Shown one piece after another: positions 33,693 through 44,160 of a stretch of DNA of 64,000 bases. The notes beneath the pieces are model-generated. The model saw nothing but the letters and a program-made list of their open reading frames with translations, did not search any database and was not told the DNA's origin. Source of the DNA: Astragalus membranaceus. Its lineage: Eukaryota > Streptophyta > Magnoliopsida > Fabales > Fabaceae. Position numbers and translations under genes: made by a program. Position 1 is the first letter of the stretch. Each line of letters begins with the position of its first letter. The stretch covers positions 104,736,077-104,800,076 of the forward strand of contig CM076849.1 in NCBI GenBank assembly GCA_039519185.1, in the 5' to 3' direction.

Positions 33693-35354
33693 GTAAATCC
33701 CTCCTTTTGAGCTTTACTATATTTTCTAGCCTATTTTAAATCCATCCTTTTGAGCTTTACAAGATGATTACACTTTACGAAAGCTTTCTGTCCATAGCTG
33801 GTTTTGGTGTTTTGATATCAAAAGAAAGTCAAAGAGAAATGTATGGATGGTGTTTTGATATCAAAGAGAAAGTCAAAGAGAAATGCTTTTTTATCTGCAG
33901 GCCACTATTTTGCCAATTGTTTATTAGCTATCATTTGAACTTGGTTCTTTGATTCTTTTATTCCCCTGAAATAACTTTATTTCTTTCTTAATTTTTGTCT
34001 TATTTTTGTTCATGTTTTACTTGGTTATGGAAAAGAAAAATAAGCATTTTTAAGTTGGTGTCCTAGGTTTTTTAATGCTTTCATTAAATAAATGGAATGA
34101 GGAATTGATTGTTAATCTTTAATGATTAGTGTGTTTGGTTACTATATAACATGATCCATTGAAATTTTGAACACCAGGAGATAACTCCCATCTTCTGTTT
34201 GTCCATTTTGGTCAGGCACTGGGGATCATAAAAATGTTGTCAAGCAAACCTATCCTTCAGATTGATATTATTCATCATTCAGGAGTAAGCAGTTGTGATG
34301 AATGACTATAACTGTTACTTTGAACTTTGACGCTCTTAAATGGGCTGATCTTTCTGCTTTAGATGAGTTTGTTGTTGATGATGAAGCCTGGTTCTGCAAT
34401 CATGGTGAGATATTAGCTGTTAAATTTCTTTGATTTCTCTTTTAGGGGTTTTCTGTGTTGCTTAGTTTTACTTTCAATTGCAGATTGCAAACATCCGAAA
34501 ACTGCTGAAGATTTTCTTAGATCTACATCCACAAGCAATTCTAAGGTTTCTACTAGTTCTAGCTCAATTTTTGGTTTCTTTTTTTGTTTTTGATAAATTC
34601 AATTTTTGGTTTCTTTTTATTCTCATAATCAAAATTCTTAATGTGTTATTTGTTAAACCTAAAAAAATTTGGTAACTTTATCCCTCTATTTTATTTGTAT
34701 GATTTAGCTCTCCAATTTTTCGATTTTGGGTTTTATGGGTATTAGATTTTTGCTATTCTGGTTTTTGTTTAATTTGCTATTCTGAATTGTTATGCAGGAT
34801 GTTGCTAATGAATCCTCGAGACAGACTTAACAAAATGTTAAGAACTAATGAAACGGATAGGGACTAGTGAGACGGATATAAAAATTGCATGGGAAAACTC
34901 ACTATTTTTATTTACTTGAAGGACTAAGTGTATAGATGATATAAGTCTTGAAATTGGTAGTTTACTAGCTATTTTATCATGATTAGATAGATGTAATTTG
35001 GGTGGTTGTGTTAATTGTATAGAGCAGAGGTGAACATGCCTGCTGAATTTTATGTTTCAAAGGCTGAGTGATTTCGTTGTTGGAATTTGATGACAGAGTA
35101 TTTATCCTTTTGGTATTTGATTGAGTAACTTCCTTTGTTTGATTATTTGTGTGTGTGTGTGTGTGTTGTTGTTGCTTAAATCTCATTTTTATTTGACATA
35201 AGTTGCTTTGAAACTTTCTGGAGTTTGTGTTTGCAATTGGTGTACTCAACTCATTTCATACAGAGAGTTTTACACCAATTGCAAACACAAACACCCCAAT
35301 GGGTTGAAAGTAACATACTAGTTGAAATTCTGATGCTAATCCTACGTGTTACAG
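33693..35354 (+). other. Cargo of unknown origin between TatD and IST1 fragments
   Basis: Splice-like borders suggest further captured exons: a block at about 34358-34405 (DEFVVDDEAWFCNH, then GTGAG) and one at 34485-34542 (CKHPKTAEDFLRSTSTSNSK, then GTTTC) could join in phase. I do not recognise the protein. Near 33780-33890 the phrase GTGTTTTGATATCAAA is duplicated. A GT repeat lies at 35149-35166, and the word TACACCAATTGCAAACACAAA occurs on both strands near 35220-35300, making a small inverted repeat. Confidence 0.4.
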
Positions 35355-36213
35355 GGAATGTCCAGCAGATTTGAAAGAAGGTATTGCTAGCGTAATATTT
35401 GCATCCCCTAGGTGTTCAGAAATTCCAGAACTTGTGGCACTTAAGAAAATCTTTGAGATGAAATTTGGGAATGATTTTGTATCCGCTGCTACTGATCTTA
35501 GGCCTAGTTGTGGCGTAAATTGCCAGGTAAGTCTTCTCCTGACTGCAATTATGCTTGTATTTGCTTATCAGTAAACTACTAAACTTTATTAATTTTAAAT
35601 GATATTCATATCAGTGTTTGTGAATTGCATTTTTCTTTTAGTTGATTGACAAGCTCTCGGTTCGCACACCTACCGGTGAAGGGAAGTTGAAAGTGTTGAA
35701 GGAAATAGCAAAGGAATATCAAATCGATTGGGATACTACAGAATCTGAAAATGAACTTCTCAAACCTCCAGAAGAGCTAATAGTATGTTTTCTTTCTATA
35801 GCTATCTATTAACCATTTTCTGTATGTTTTCTATCTCTTGATTTTTTATACTTTTTTAAATTCTCATCTTATCAGGAAGGGCATAACACTTTTGTCAGTG
35901 CCAGCAGCTTACGAGTAAAGCCATCAACAAATGCATCCACCAAATTCAATTGGCCAGTTACAAGGTGATTCAAAACTTAATACTCTGTTACATATTTGCA
36001 TTATTATTGTTCTTATCTTCTAATAAGATTCTGTGGTGACTCATCAGTTTATCAGGTGGTGGAAAAAGCGACGCGATGCATTTTGAAGATTCTAAGTCTG
36101 CTGCTGAAGCAGCAGCTGAATCAGCTAAGAAAGCAATCGCCGCAGCTGAATCAGCTAAGAGAGGATCAGATGGGGCTAACTCGTCAGCGGAGATTCAAGC
36201 TTTGACCAAGCAG
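35355..36213 (+). pseudogene. Captured exons of an IST1-like (ESCRT-associated) protein, possibly fused to EB1
   Basis: Exons 35355-35526, 35642-35782 and 35876-35964 encode the IST1 domain phrases LKEGIASVIFASPRCSEIPE, LKKIFEMKFGNDFVSAATDL, CGVNCQLIDKLSVRTPTGEG and KLKVLKEIAKEYQIDW. Exon 36055-36213 encodes an alanine-rich stretch (DSKSAAEAAAESAKKAIAAA) typical of plant IST1 tails and ends with EIQALTKQ, which fits the approach to the EB1 dimerisation domain. IST1 relatives regulate the Vps4 ATPase in endosomal sorting. The N-terminal helices of the domain are absent. Confidence 0.82.
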
Positions 36214-36550
36214 GTACGACTATTAAAATTAGGTTCACCGCGACTGCTACGATTATAGAAATTGCGTACAAGATAAACCTCATTTAAGCGTTGAAGCCCA
36301 ACTGGATTTACAAAGAAGCCCATGGGCTTGGAATATAATAAAATCTAGTAATGAAATTTCTACATGTATATATTATGTAGACATCGATGACTTAATAAAA
36401 CTAGCAATAAAATCACGGTCTTAGTTACCTAACAATTATTAGTTCTTTTATTGGCATCTATGTTTAAAGTTTGTCACTTGATAATTTAGTGAATAAATTA
36501 TTCACCTTTAATTTGTTGTTCACTTTTTTCTTCTGTTCTCTATTTTGCAG

Positions 36551-36895
36551 GTTACTGATCTCAAAGTCTCGGTGGATCTCTTGGAAAAAGAAAGAGATTT
36601 TTACTTTTCAAAACTAAGGGATATAGAAATTCTTTGTCAAGCTACAGAACTGAATGAACCTGTAAGAATTCCAGCCAAGGCTTGCATTGCTGTTTATTTT
36701 GCAGTGTGCATGTGATCATGTCTACTTCTATGTTATTTTTTGCAGATGTCAGTAGCAATAAAGAAGATTTTGTATGCAATAAAGAAGATTTTGTATGCCG
36801 CTGATGTAAAAGATTCAGCATTAGATGAAGCTCAGGCTTACATTCATGAAACCTTGAATGCTGATGAAGAGGAACAGGAAACTGAAGAAGCTTGA
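36551..36895 (+). pseudogene. EB1-like: Captured 3' end of an EB1 microtubule plus-end protein gene
   Basis: Exons 36551-36661 and 36746-36895 encode VTDLKVSVDLLEKERDFYFS, KLRDIEILCQATELNE, then MSVAIKKILYA and an acidic tail ending EEEQETEEA at TGA 36893-36895. This is the EB homology dimerisation domain, whose FYF and KLRDIE motifs bind partners. The N-terminal calponin-homology domain that binds microtubules is absent. The segment GCAATAAAGAAGATTTTGTAT is tandemly duplicated at 36758-36799, inserting seven residues in frame. The preceding exon (to 36213) splices to it, so a transcript could end here. Confidence 0.9.
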
Positions 36896-37409
36896 TTACT
36901 CCCAAATATAATTCCTGGCTGTTAAACAAACTAAGTGCCGACCACGACTATGAGACTGGTAATCCTTCCCATGCAATGGCCAGAAAGTGCCATTTCATCA
37001 CATAGCTTAGCTGTTTTTCCCCCTGTAAGCTTGGATGGATAACCAGAGGATATTTTAGCTAATCTTTTCTATAAACAAAGTACTTTTTGTATTGAATATT
37101 GCTTTAGAAATTGGTTGTGGTATAGCCATTTTAGCTTATCCAGGGGTTGTTCCAATGCACAAGGTGGCAACATGACTTTGCTTTTACTTTCTTTTCTCCT
37201 ATGTAATTTTTATCTGTAGCAAGTTTTATTTATCAGTAGGCTCTGTAATTTTTTGAATACCAATGATTATACAAAGGATATGGAGTTTTGTTCATCTATA
37301 TGTTGATAGTCGTAGTAATTTTTGTTAAAGAATTTGAATTCTGTTATTTTTGATTTATGGCAGCATGAGGATACATTAAGGCTAACAAAATTATTTTTTA
37401 AAAAAAAAA
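36896..37409 (+). other. 3' flank of the EB1 fragment
   Basis: Likely captured 3' untranslated region. No gene recognised. Confidence 0.45.
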
Positions 37410-37837
37410 GTACTTTTAAAGTCAGGCGAAACGAAAGCCTAACTTCAAAACAGACTTACGAAGTCAAGCGAAATAAATGCTTGACTTTAAAACAGACTTA
37501 CGAAGTCGGGCAATAACAAATGCTTGACTTTAAATCATACTTACGAAGTCAGGCAATAATAAATGCTTGACTTTAAAACTGACTTACGAAGTCAGGCGAA
37601 ATAAATGCTTGACTTTAAAACTGACTTACGAAGTCAGGCGAAATAAATGCTTGACTTTAAAACTGACTTACGAAGTCAGGCGAAATAAATGCTTGACTTT
37701 AAATCAGACTTACGAAGTCAGGCTATCGCTTGACTTTAAAACTCCTTACATACAAAGTCGACTTAATAAAAGTCAAGCGAGCGTCTGACTTTAAATCCCC
37801 TTTTCGCCTGACTTTAAATCCCTTTTTTGCACTAGTG
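37410..37837 (+). repeat. Right subterminal repeats of CACTA element 1
   Basis: About nine tandem units of roughly 47 bp, each with a tract TTACGAAGTCAGGCGAAATAA and ATGCTTGACTTTAAA, run into the end TTTTTTGCACTAGTG. The array open-reads as a repetitive peptide, which is an artefact of the unit length. Confidence 0.92.
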
Positions 37838-37840
37838 CTC

Positions 37841-38494
37841 GAAAAGATCAATGAGAAATAAACCAATTGTATCATTAAAAAAATAGATACTGAGGTTGAA
37901 GTAAGGAATTGGCCAAATTGTTAGATAAACAAATTGCTTTTCGAATCAAATTAATTTGTAAGAGTTTATTGATTGAACGGAGTGACTAGTTAAGCACGTT
38001 ACAAGCGAAATGAATATAAACAAACAAACTCCGAATTTTTGGACTTTGTGGAATACCTCCTTTTCATCAACTTTGATTGACGAAGATTCACTCTTTATGA
38101 GACAAAATTTCTGCACTTGAAAGCACTTACAAGAAGACTTAATGAAAACTTGACAGAAAATTGAATCTTTATCAAGACAAAAACACTACAAAAACAAATT
38201 TTCAGAATGTCAAAAACCCAAAAAATTCTGTTCAAGAACAGATATTTCTGCACATGCAAAAAGAGTATAAAGTGTAGAGATGAACAAGAACACACAAAAA
38301 TTTGTTTAAGAAGTTCCCCAATTTCGTTCTCGCAGGTGGGTACGTCTTTCCCCAATCTGAAGATGTATAAATGTTGTCTTCAATTCTAGTTCCTTGTATC
38401 TTACACTCTTCTTCAACCTTCAACCTTTACGCCTTCAAGATTAGAATCCCAAGCTCTTCAATCATTGTAAACCTTGCTATTCCTTTGACAGAAC
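37841..38494. other. Unassigned sequence between CACTA 1 and Copia A
   Basis: AT-rich, with no ORF above background and no repeat partner that I could find in the window. Confidence 0.3.
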
Positions 38495-38723
38495 TCTTAG
38501 TGATCGAGAGCAACACACAATATAATTCCTCATCTTATTATTCAATGAATGAATGAATAATTGTAACTGTACAACTGATAAGGAAACATAATATATACTC
38601 TAGTTTAACTAAAGCTAACAATAAAGTAATTAATCTTGTTAAGCTCTATGTATAGTAACTAAGGTGAGTTGATGAGTAACTAAGGTGGGTTAGTGTGTGT
38701 ATGTAAACGAGTGTATTCTAATA
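38495..38723 (-). repeat. Copia A 3' LTR (about 229 bp)
   Basis: Shares TCTTAGTGATCG, CTTATTATTCAATGAATGAA and GGTTAGTGTGTGTATGT with 43329-43557. Differences are scattered. The - strand start reads TATTAGAATACAC, where TG would be typical. Confidence 0.85.
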
Positions 38724-38729
38724 TCCCCC

Positions 38730-39449
38730 TCAAGTTGGACTATGGAAATTAAAAAGTCCCAACATGGTAACAAAAGATGAAAATGAAGTAGCATGTAAGG
38801 GTTTGGTGAATACATCAGCCAGCTGAGAAGCAGATGGCACTGGAAGTAGATGAATGATCTTCTGCTGAATATTTTCATGAACCACATGGCAATCAATCTC
38901 AATGTATTTGGTGTGTTCATGAAAAGAAGGATTATGAGAAAGATAAATGTCTGATTTGTTATCAAAATAAACAACAGATGGAACACTTGAAGGAAGCTGT
39001 AAATCTGTGAGCAGAAAATGCAGCCATTGAACTTCACAAGAAAGAGAAGCCAATGCTCTATATTCAGCTTCTGAAGATGATCTAGAAACTGTGTTTTGCC
39101 TCTTGTATTTCCACGAAATAAGTGAGGAACCAAGAAATACACAGTAACCAGTGATTGATGGGTGTGTATCCGGGCAACATGCCCAATCTGAATCAGCAAT
39201 TCCAGAGAAGTTTAGAGAAGTTGAGGGAGAGAAATATAGAATTTGAGCGGGAGCTGATTTTAGATATCTTAAGGCCCGTATTGCTGTTCTGAAATGAGTA
39301 GTCAGTGGTTTGGAAACGAACTGGCTAAGTTGTTGAACAGAAAAAGCAATACCAGGTCGAGTTGTAGTAAGGTATAGTAAGCGACCAACTTGTCTTTTAT
39401 AGGCAAATTCATTGGGATAAAGATCTGAACCATCAGTGCTAAGGTTCAT
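38730..39449 (-). pseudogene. Copia A RT C-terminus and RNase H
   Basis: 239 codons. RT end: AYKRQVGRLLYLTTTRPGIA, FSVQQLSQFVSKP. RNase H: GIADSDWACCPDTHPSITGY, RSSSEAEYRALASLSCEVQW, VYFDNKSDIYLSHNP and the end LADVFTKPLH. The Asp-Glu-Asp residues are present. The upstream RT core is deleted, so the piece is only the 3' end of pol. Confidence 0.9.
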
Positions 39450-39653
39450 TGAGGGATCACAAGGTGTAGTTGTTGGTTTGGTGGCGAGTGAGCACTGATT
39501 TAAGGAAATGACTTTGATGGACCTAGCTATCTCAAGACCAAGGAAGAATCTGAGTGAGACTTAGCATCTAAAATGCATTTGACAGTTTGTATCTCTGTCA
39601 TAGAATTGCCTGCAAGCATAATGTCTAAAATGTCAACAATGGACCTTGTAAAT

Positions 39654-41077
39654 TCAAAGTCCAAAATTTGGACCTAGTAAATCAACAATGGACCATGTGT
39701 TATTCAAGTAAAGATAAGCAAGCTCGACTTGCATAGCCCTCTGCCAATAGTCATGTTTAGAAGCTTGTAGGTAAGTGGAAGGTTCAGTTTGAGAGGTGAC
39801 TGCATCAAAAAAGCTAGTGTATATATGAAGGGGAACATTTATGGTAAGATAAAATAGAAGATACAAGGTAAAGTGCAGAAACATTACCTGAGGAGTGATC
39901 AGTCCAACTAGATAAACTACAATGATAGTCCTTGAGAAGAAAACCCTTAACACCATTTGAATAACACAGAAAAACTGTCTTCCTAGCTCTATGATCAAAT
40001 TTTGCTCTATTAGTATGTAATGTGGAGGCATATGAGAGACAACCAAACACTTTAAGCTGCATGAGTGATGGGGGTTTGTCATAAAGGACTTGGAAGGGAG
40101 ATTGGTTTTGAAGTAGGGGAGTGGGTATCCTATTGATGAGGTGGAGAGAATGTTGTGCGGCAAAATCCAAAGATTGGAGGGTAGGTTGGCTTGAAAGGTG
40201 AGAGCTCTAGCCACATTGAGTATATGTTGATGTTTTCTTTCAACTGTGCCATTTTGTTGTGGGTTTCAAAAAAAGATTTCTGACGCAAGATCCCCTTAGA
40301 GGAAAAGAAATCAAGGATAATGAATTCAAGGCCACTGTCACTTCTAAGGCACTTTAATTTGGTGTTGAATTGAGTTTCATTGTAAGATATGAATTTGGTA
40401 AGGTGGCTACGGGTTTCAGCTTTGAATTTCATTAGAATGACCCAAGTGAATCTACTAAAGTCATCTACAAGTGTAAGGAAATATTTATGACCAAGGATAG
40501 AGGCGTGGGAGTAAGGGCCCCAAATGTCTGCATGTAGTATGTCAAAGATGTGGGTAGTCTTGGTGGCACTACTAAAATGAGGGAGTTTTCTTTGTCTAGC
40601 AAAGTGACATGTATCGCATGGAGTTTTATGGTTTTGAAATTTGATAAATGGGAATTGTTGTGACATGCATTGGTGTCTATTAAGTGAAATATGTCCTAGC
40701 CTCATATGCCATAAAGATGAATCATCAATGCTATTAGAATCAGAATTACAAACTAGAGAAGCATGTCCAATATTTGTAGCAAGTGTGGATTTATTTCCAA
40801 AATCATAATCAATTTTACAATTTGTAACAAACGAAATAGTGTAATCTGAAGAAATACATGGCAGTGTGGTTTGGACAGAAAAATTACAAAGAAAACTAGG
40901 TTTATTGGTTTTAATACAAACAGAAGGGGTGTGATTGGACTTAGCTATTGGAAGACTGGTCATGTATAAGCCATATTGAAGACTAGTTGTACATATCATC
41001 CTCAAGGTAAAAGTGGCATGCATTAAAAAAACAAGTATCAATGGTGAAAAATACATAGCAATTACTAGTGGATGCAA
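39654..41077 (-). pseudogene. Copia A integrase and RT fragment, frameshifted
   Basis: Contains the pre-integrase domain LWHMRLGHISLNRHQC and CDTCHFARQRKLPHFS (His/Cys zinc site), then catalytic Asp in ILHADIWGPYSHAS and Asp in CLRSDSGLEF. The expected region with the third acidic residue is frameshifted: NKMAQLKENI stands in place of the normal QNGTVERKHQ, and homology resumes in other frames with ARALTFQANLPSNLW and FQVLYDKPPSLMQLKVFGC. The end reads NNTWSIVDLL, the start of RT, and stops at a deletion joining near 39654. Confidence 0.85.
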
Positions 41078-41593
41078 GTCTAAGGACTAGAATAAAATTT
41101 GCATGATATTCAGGCACAAAAAGAACATTATGTAGTCCCAAACCATTTGAAAATTTCACAGTGCCTGCTATTTCGGCAGTGACAACTGTGTTGTTTGGAA
41201 GACTAATATGAAGAGGACAAATGTGATAACAATTTGAAAGATTTCTAAAATCAAAAGTAATGTGGTCAGTGGCTCCTGAATCTACTATCGAAGAGTCAAA
41301 TCTTGTCTTTCGAGACTGGGAAGAGGTCATGGCATTTTGTACTTTGGGAATGGTGGAAATGGAATTGGCTTGATGGAAGGAGGTAGTGACTGTGTTGGCA
41401 GATTGAGATGCCGGAGAAGCTTGTTGTTTTGATGTTGAATTAACTCCATCAATCCCTTGTAATGATCTGCAGTGAGCGAAATAGTGTTGTTTGTGTAGTC
41501 TTTGACAGATTCCTTCTCATATCGTTTAGAATTACCAATTTGCAGAGGCATTGTTGGCATTGTTTCTTGTTTGAAAACCAGGAAGAAAACCAT
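40983..41593 (-). pseudogene. Copia A protease and gag C-terminus
   Basis: The protease frame (41330 downwards) has the active site SIVDSGATDHITFDF and NVLFVPEYHANFILV. A preceding frame to 41593 carries a low-complexity gag end (PTQSLPPSIKPIPFPPFPKY). They lie in different frames or are separated by a stop. Confidence 0.8.
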
Positions 41594-42412
41594 GGAAGGA
41601 ATAGCAGGAATTAACTATGGGGTTGGTTGTGCCATAATTGGTGCAAAGACGATTTCCTCCTTGATTTCTTCCCCCTCTACCACGAGTTCTATTACCAACA
41701 TTATTGTATCCTCCTTTTCCATGACCTTGATATCCTACCAAGTATTGCATCAGTATCCAAATCAGATGCCAAAGGTGTGTTAGCTTGCCTTTTTAACATG
41801 AGCATCTTGCTCATTAAGCCCTTTGAGGAACCTAATTGTGTGATTTTGGTCTCTAAAGGTGCGTGTGGATTTAACAACACCACAAGAATAGGGAATGGCA
41901 TACTTACATTGTGGTAGTGACCTAAAATTATCTATTTCATCCCACATTGCTTTTAATTCAGTGTAAAATTCAGAAACTTCCATCTTACCTTGTGAAAGAC
42001 GACATATATCCTCTTGTAAATCAGCAATTCGAAACATATCACCTTGATCAAATCTGTCATGGAGGAATTGCCACGCAACGTAAGCTTTATCAAAGTAGGC
42101 TATCAATTTCTGGACATTTGTTGACACCAAACGTTGAATCCAAGAGAGCACCATGTTGTTGCACCGTGTCTACTAGTTGAAGAGAGGATCGGTTTTCTCC
42201 GGCAATTTGAAGGTTCCATCAACACAGGAAATCTTGTTCTTCGAGATCAAGGTGATACACATGGAGCGTATCCAAGGCTGAAAATTCTTTGTTCCTTCTA
42301 ATGCAGGTGTGACCAAGGTGAGAGCAGGAGTCTCGCTAGGGTGAAGATAATACGGATTTCCATTGTTTGTTGCAAAATCGAAATAGGAAACTGAGCTTCG
42401 AAATTTGCTCAA
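41594..42412 (-). pseudogene. Copia A gag
   Basis: The start is MSKFRSSVSYFDFATNNGNP with YYLHPSETPALTLVTPALEG, then NFQPWIRSMCITLISKNKIS, interrupted near 42173. It resumes in another frame with KAYVAWQFLHDRFDQGDMFR, ADLQEDICRLSQGKMEVSEF and TELKAMWDEIDNFRSLPQC. This is the core of Copia gag (retrotran_gag family). A Gly/Arg-rich end and a damaged Cys-rich region (CTNYGTTNP) follow near 41650. Confidence 0.85.
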
Positions 42413-43328
42413 TCTGAGAAGCGATCACGAGAAATTGAACAAATCGTGACCTAGCTAATTTCAGAAAGACTAAACCTACTTTCCTGATTTAGGTCTCAAG
42501 TTCAATCCTTATAAATCCAATAGTTAGGTTCACCTCCCAGTTCTTCCCTAATCATCTATGAAATGTAAATAAGCGGCCAACAAATTCACATATATAAAAA
42601 ACGCAATAAGGATTGAATCAAAGAAAGGTCAAATCAATAAAATGGGAAAATAGATCAATTCATTCTCATAAACATACCAAGGGATGTACCCAATCCTTGA
42701 AAAAGATAACTACTCATACATATCAATGTAATAATCCATGGAAAAGTTAAGAAACTTTCAAACCGAAATTATGGAGAAGGAAGAAGATGAAGATCTTTGC
42801 CTCTAGGTAAGTGTTTCTAATTTCTATCTATACTTAGGCACAAAAAAGGCCCAAAACTGTCCAAAAACTAGGTTAAAAACGCTAAAAAATGAAACTACAA
42901 CATCAAGGGTGTGGCGTTAAACACACCCACGTGGTGTTTCGCAACAACACTTAGTTGAAATCAGCAAGCTGCGATCCACACTCGTGGTAGCCACCACACC
43001 CTGGTGGTGGATCAATTTGTTTCTCTCCTTTTCATCCAATTTCTTCCAAAATGACTCCTAGCTCCGTATCAACTCATCCAAGCCACTTTCAAACACTCAA
43101 ATGCTCATTTCCTACAAAACACAACATACCAAATGCAATTATCCAAATCTACATAGAAAATTAAACAAAACTAAAGAACTCATGACTAATTAAACTAAAA
43201 GTGCATTCACAAAATGAAATCGTGATGCAAATATGGGCACATCGAAGAACGAAAGGCAATGATGAAGATCGAGGAAGTGCGAAGAATCAATGACGGAGCA
43301 ATGAACCAGAACTCAAGTCTTGAGCCAT
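42413..43328 (-). other. Copia A 5' leader region
   Basis: No ORF. It is longer than usual for Copia leaders. The 42900-43020 part, with CCACGTGGTGTTTC and a TGGTGGATC phrase, may be foreign sequence. No primer-binding site was recognised next to the right LTR. Confidence 0.4.
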
Positions 43329-43557
43329 CTTAGTGATCGGAGAGCAACACAAAATATAATTCCTCATCTTATTATTCAATGAATGAATGAATAATTGTAA
43401 CTGTACAACAGATAAGGAAACAGAATATATACTCTAATTTAACTAAAGCTAACAATAACGTAACTAATCATGCTAAGCTCTATATATAGTAGCTAAGGTG
43501 AGTTGGTGAGTGACTAATGTGGGTTAGTGTGTGTATGTTCAAGAGTGTATCCTAATA
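43329..43557 (-). repeat. Copia A 5' LTR (about 229 bp)
   Basis: Direct copy of 38495-38723 with several substitutions. It is flanked on the right by LTR sequence of another Copia element. Confidence 0.82.
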
Positions 43558-43589
43558 TATATGAACCTTTCTCCAAGGTTATCGTTGAT

Positions 43590-44160
43590 ACTTGTTCTTC
43601 AAAGCTTTCAGCATGGCTGAATCTTGATCTGAATTTCTTGTGCCGAAAACCCCAAATATGCGACCTAATTTGAGGAGAAAACTCCAATCGAGTTTTCCTA
43701 AAAAATCTAAGCACTCCCCACAAATTTGTGATTAATCCCTAACAATTGAATGTATCTCTAATCAACATTTCCTTAATACTTGAAGTCTAAGAGTTTTTTA
43801 TGAGAATGAATGCAGTGAAACGGAGGAAGAGAAGGATGCAAAGTGTTTTTTACGATTTCTTAACTCTTTGTGAAAGAGAGTATTGTGAATATTTATATAT
43901 GAGAGGGTTTTTACTACTGTAAATAATAGGATTTTTCTGTTAAAAAAAATCTGAAAAACTAAGTCAAAACATGTATAGCGATGCGTGAGAAATAAAAAAA
44001 TGTTTTTCACTTAATTTTTTTTCAAGATATTATACAATTTATAAAAACATTCTTATTTAAGTGTAGAAACAAAACTTGTTGAGAGATACATTCATTTCAC
44101 TTTAATCTAAAACTATCCTAGTTTTGACATCGAATCAAAATACTAAGTAAGAAAATATGC
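43590..44160 (-). repeat. Copia B LTR, left copy
   Basis: This segment shares long stretches with 50880-51080 (ACCCCAAATATGCGACCTAA, ACTCCCCACAAATTTGTGAT), with 56925-57213 (GTGAATATTTATATAT, GTGTATAGCG) and with 50205-50333 (GTAAGAAAATATGCAC). It is the most complete copy and gives the order of the pieces. Left and right ends are uncertain. Confidence 0.65.

Larger units (their letters stand above)
29154..37837 (+). mobile_element. CACTA (En/Spm-type) transposon 1 carrying fragments of at least seven genes
   Basis: The element begins CACTAGTGCAAAAA and ends TTTTTTGCACTAGTG, perfect inverted termini of the CACTA class, flanked by CTC at 29151-29153 and 37838-37840. Both ends carry many subterminal copies of AAAGTCAGGCG and its complement. 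No TNPD/TNPA-like transposase was recognised, so it is non-autonomous. The cargo, left to right and all on the + strand, is: cation/calcium exchanger, KNAT7-like homeobox, glutathione reductase, AAE13-like ligase, TatD nuclease, an unidentified piece, IST1-like and EB1. Introns are retained with mostly intact GT and AG borders, so capture was from genomic DNA and not from mRNA. Confidence 0.93.
38495..43557 (-). mobile_element. Copia LTR retrotransposon A, deleted and frameshifted
   Basis: Two short direct LTRs (38495-38723 and 43329-43557) flank - strand Copia coding remnants in the order gag, protease, integrase, RT scraps, RNase H. A polypurine tract next to the left LTR (- strand TTGAGGGGGA) sets the direction. 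I could not confirm a 5-bp target duplication or a Met-tRNA primer site, so the LTR edges are good to only a few bases. The RT core is missing. Confidence 0.85.

Noticed and set aside
29614..36895. A set of genuine neighbouring host genes
   Set aside because: Every piece lacks essential domains, several have stops or frameshifts, and all lie between matched CACTA termini with a target duplication.
37322..37788. Repetitive peptide ORFs with TYEVRRNKCLTLK units
   Set aside because: Generated by the tandem subterminal DNA repeat. The unit length is a multiple of three in places, and there is no start context.
37410..37800. Regularly spaced direct repeats resembling a CRISPR array
   Set aside because: Units are near-identical over their full length without unique spacers, end at a CACTA terminus, and lie in plant nuclear DNA.
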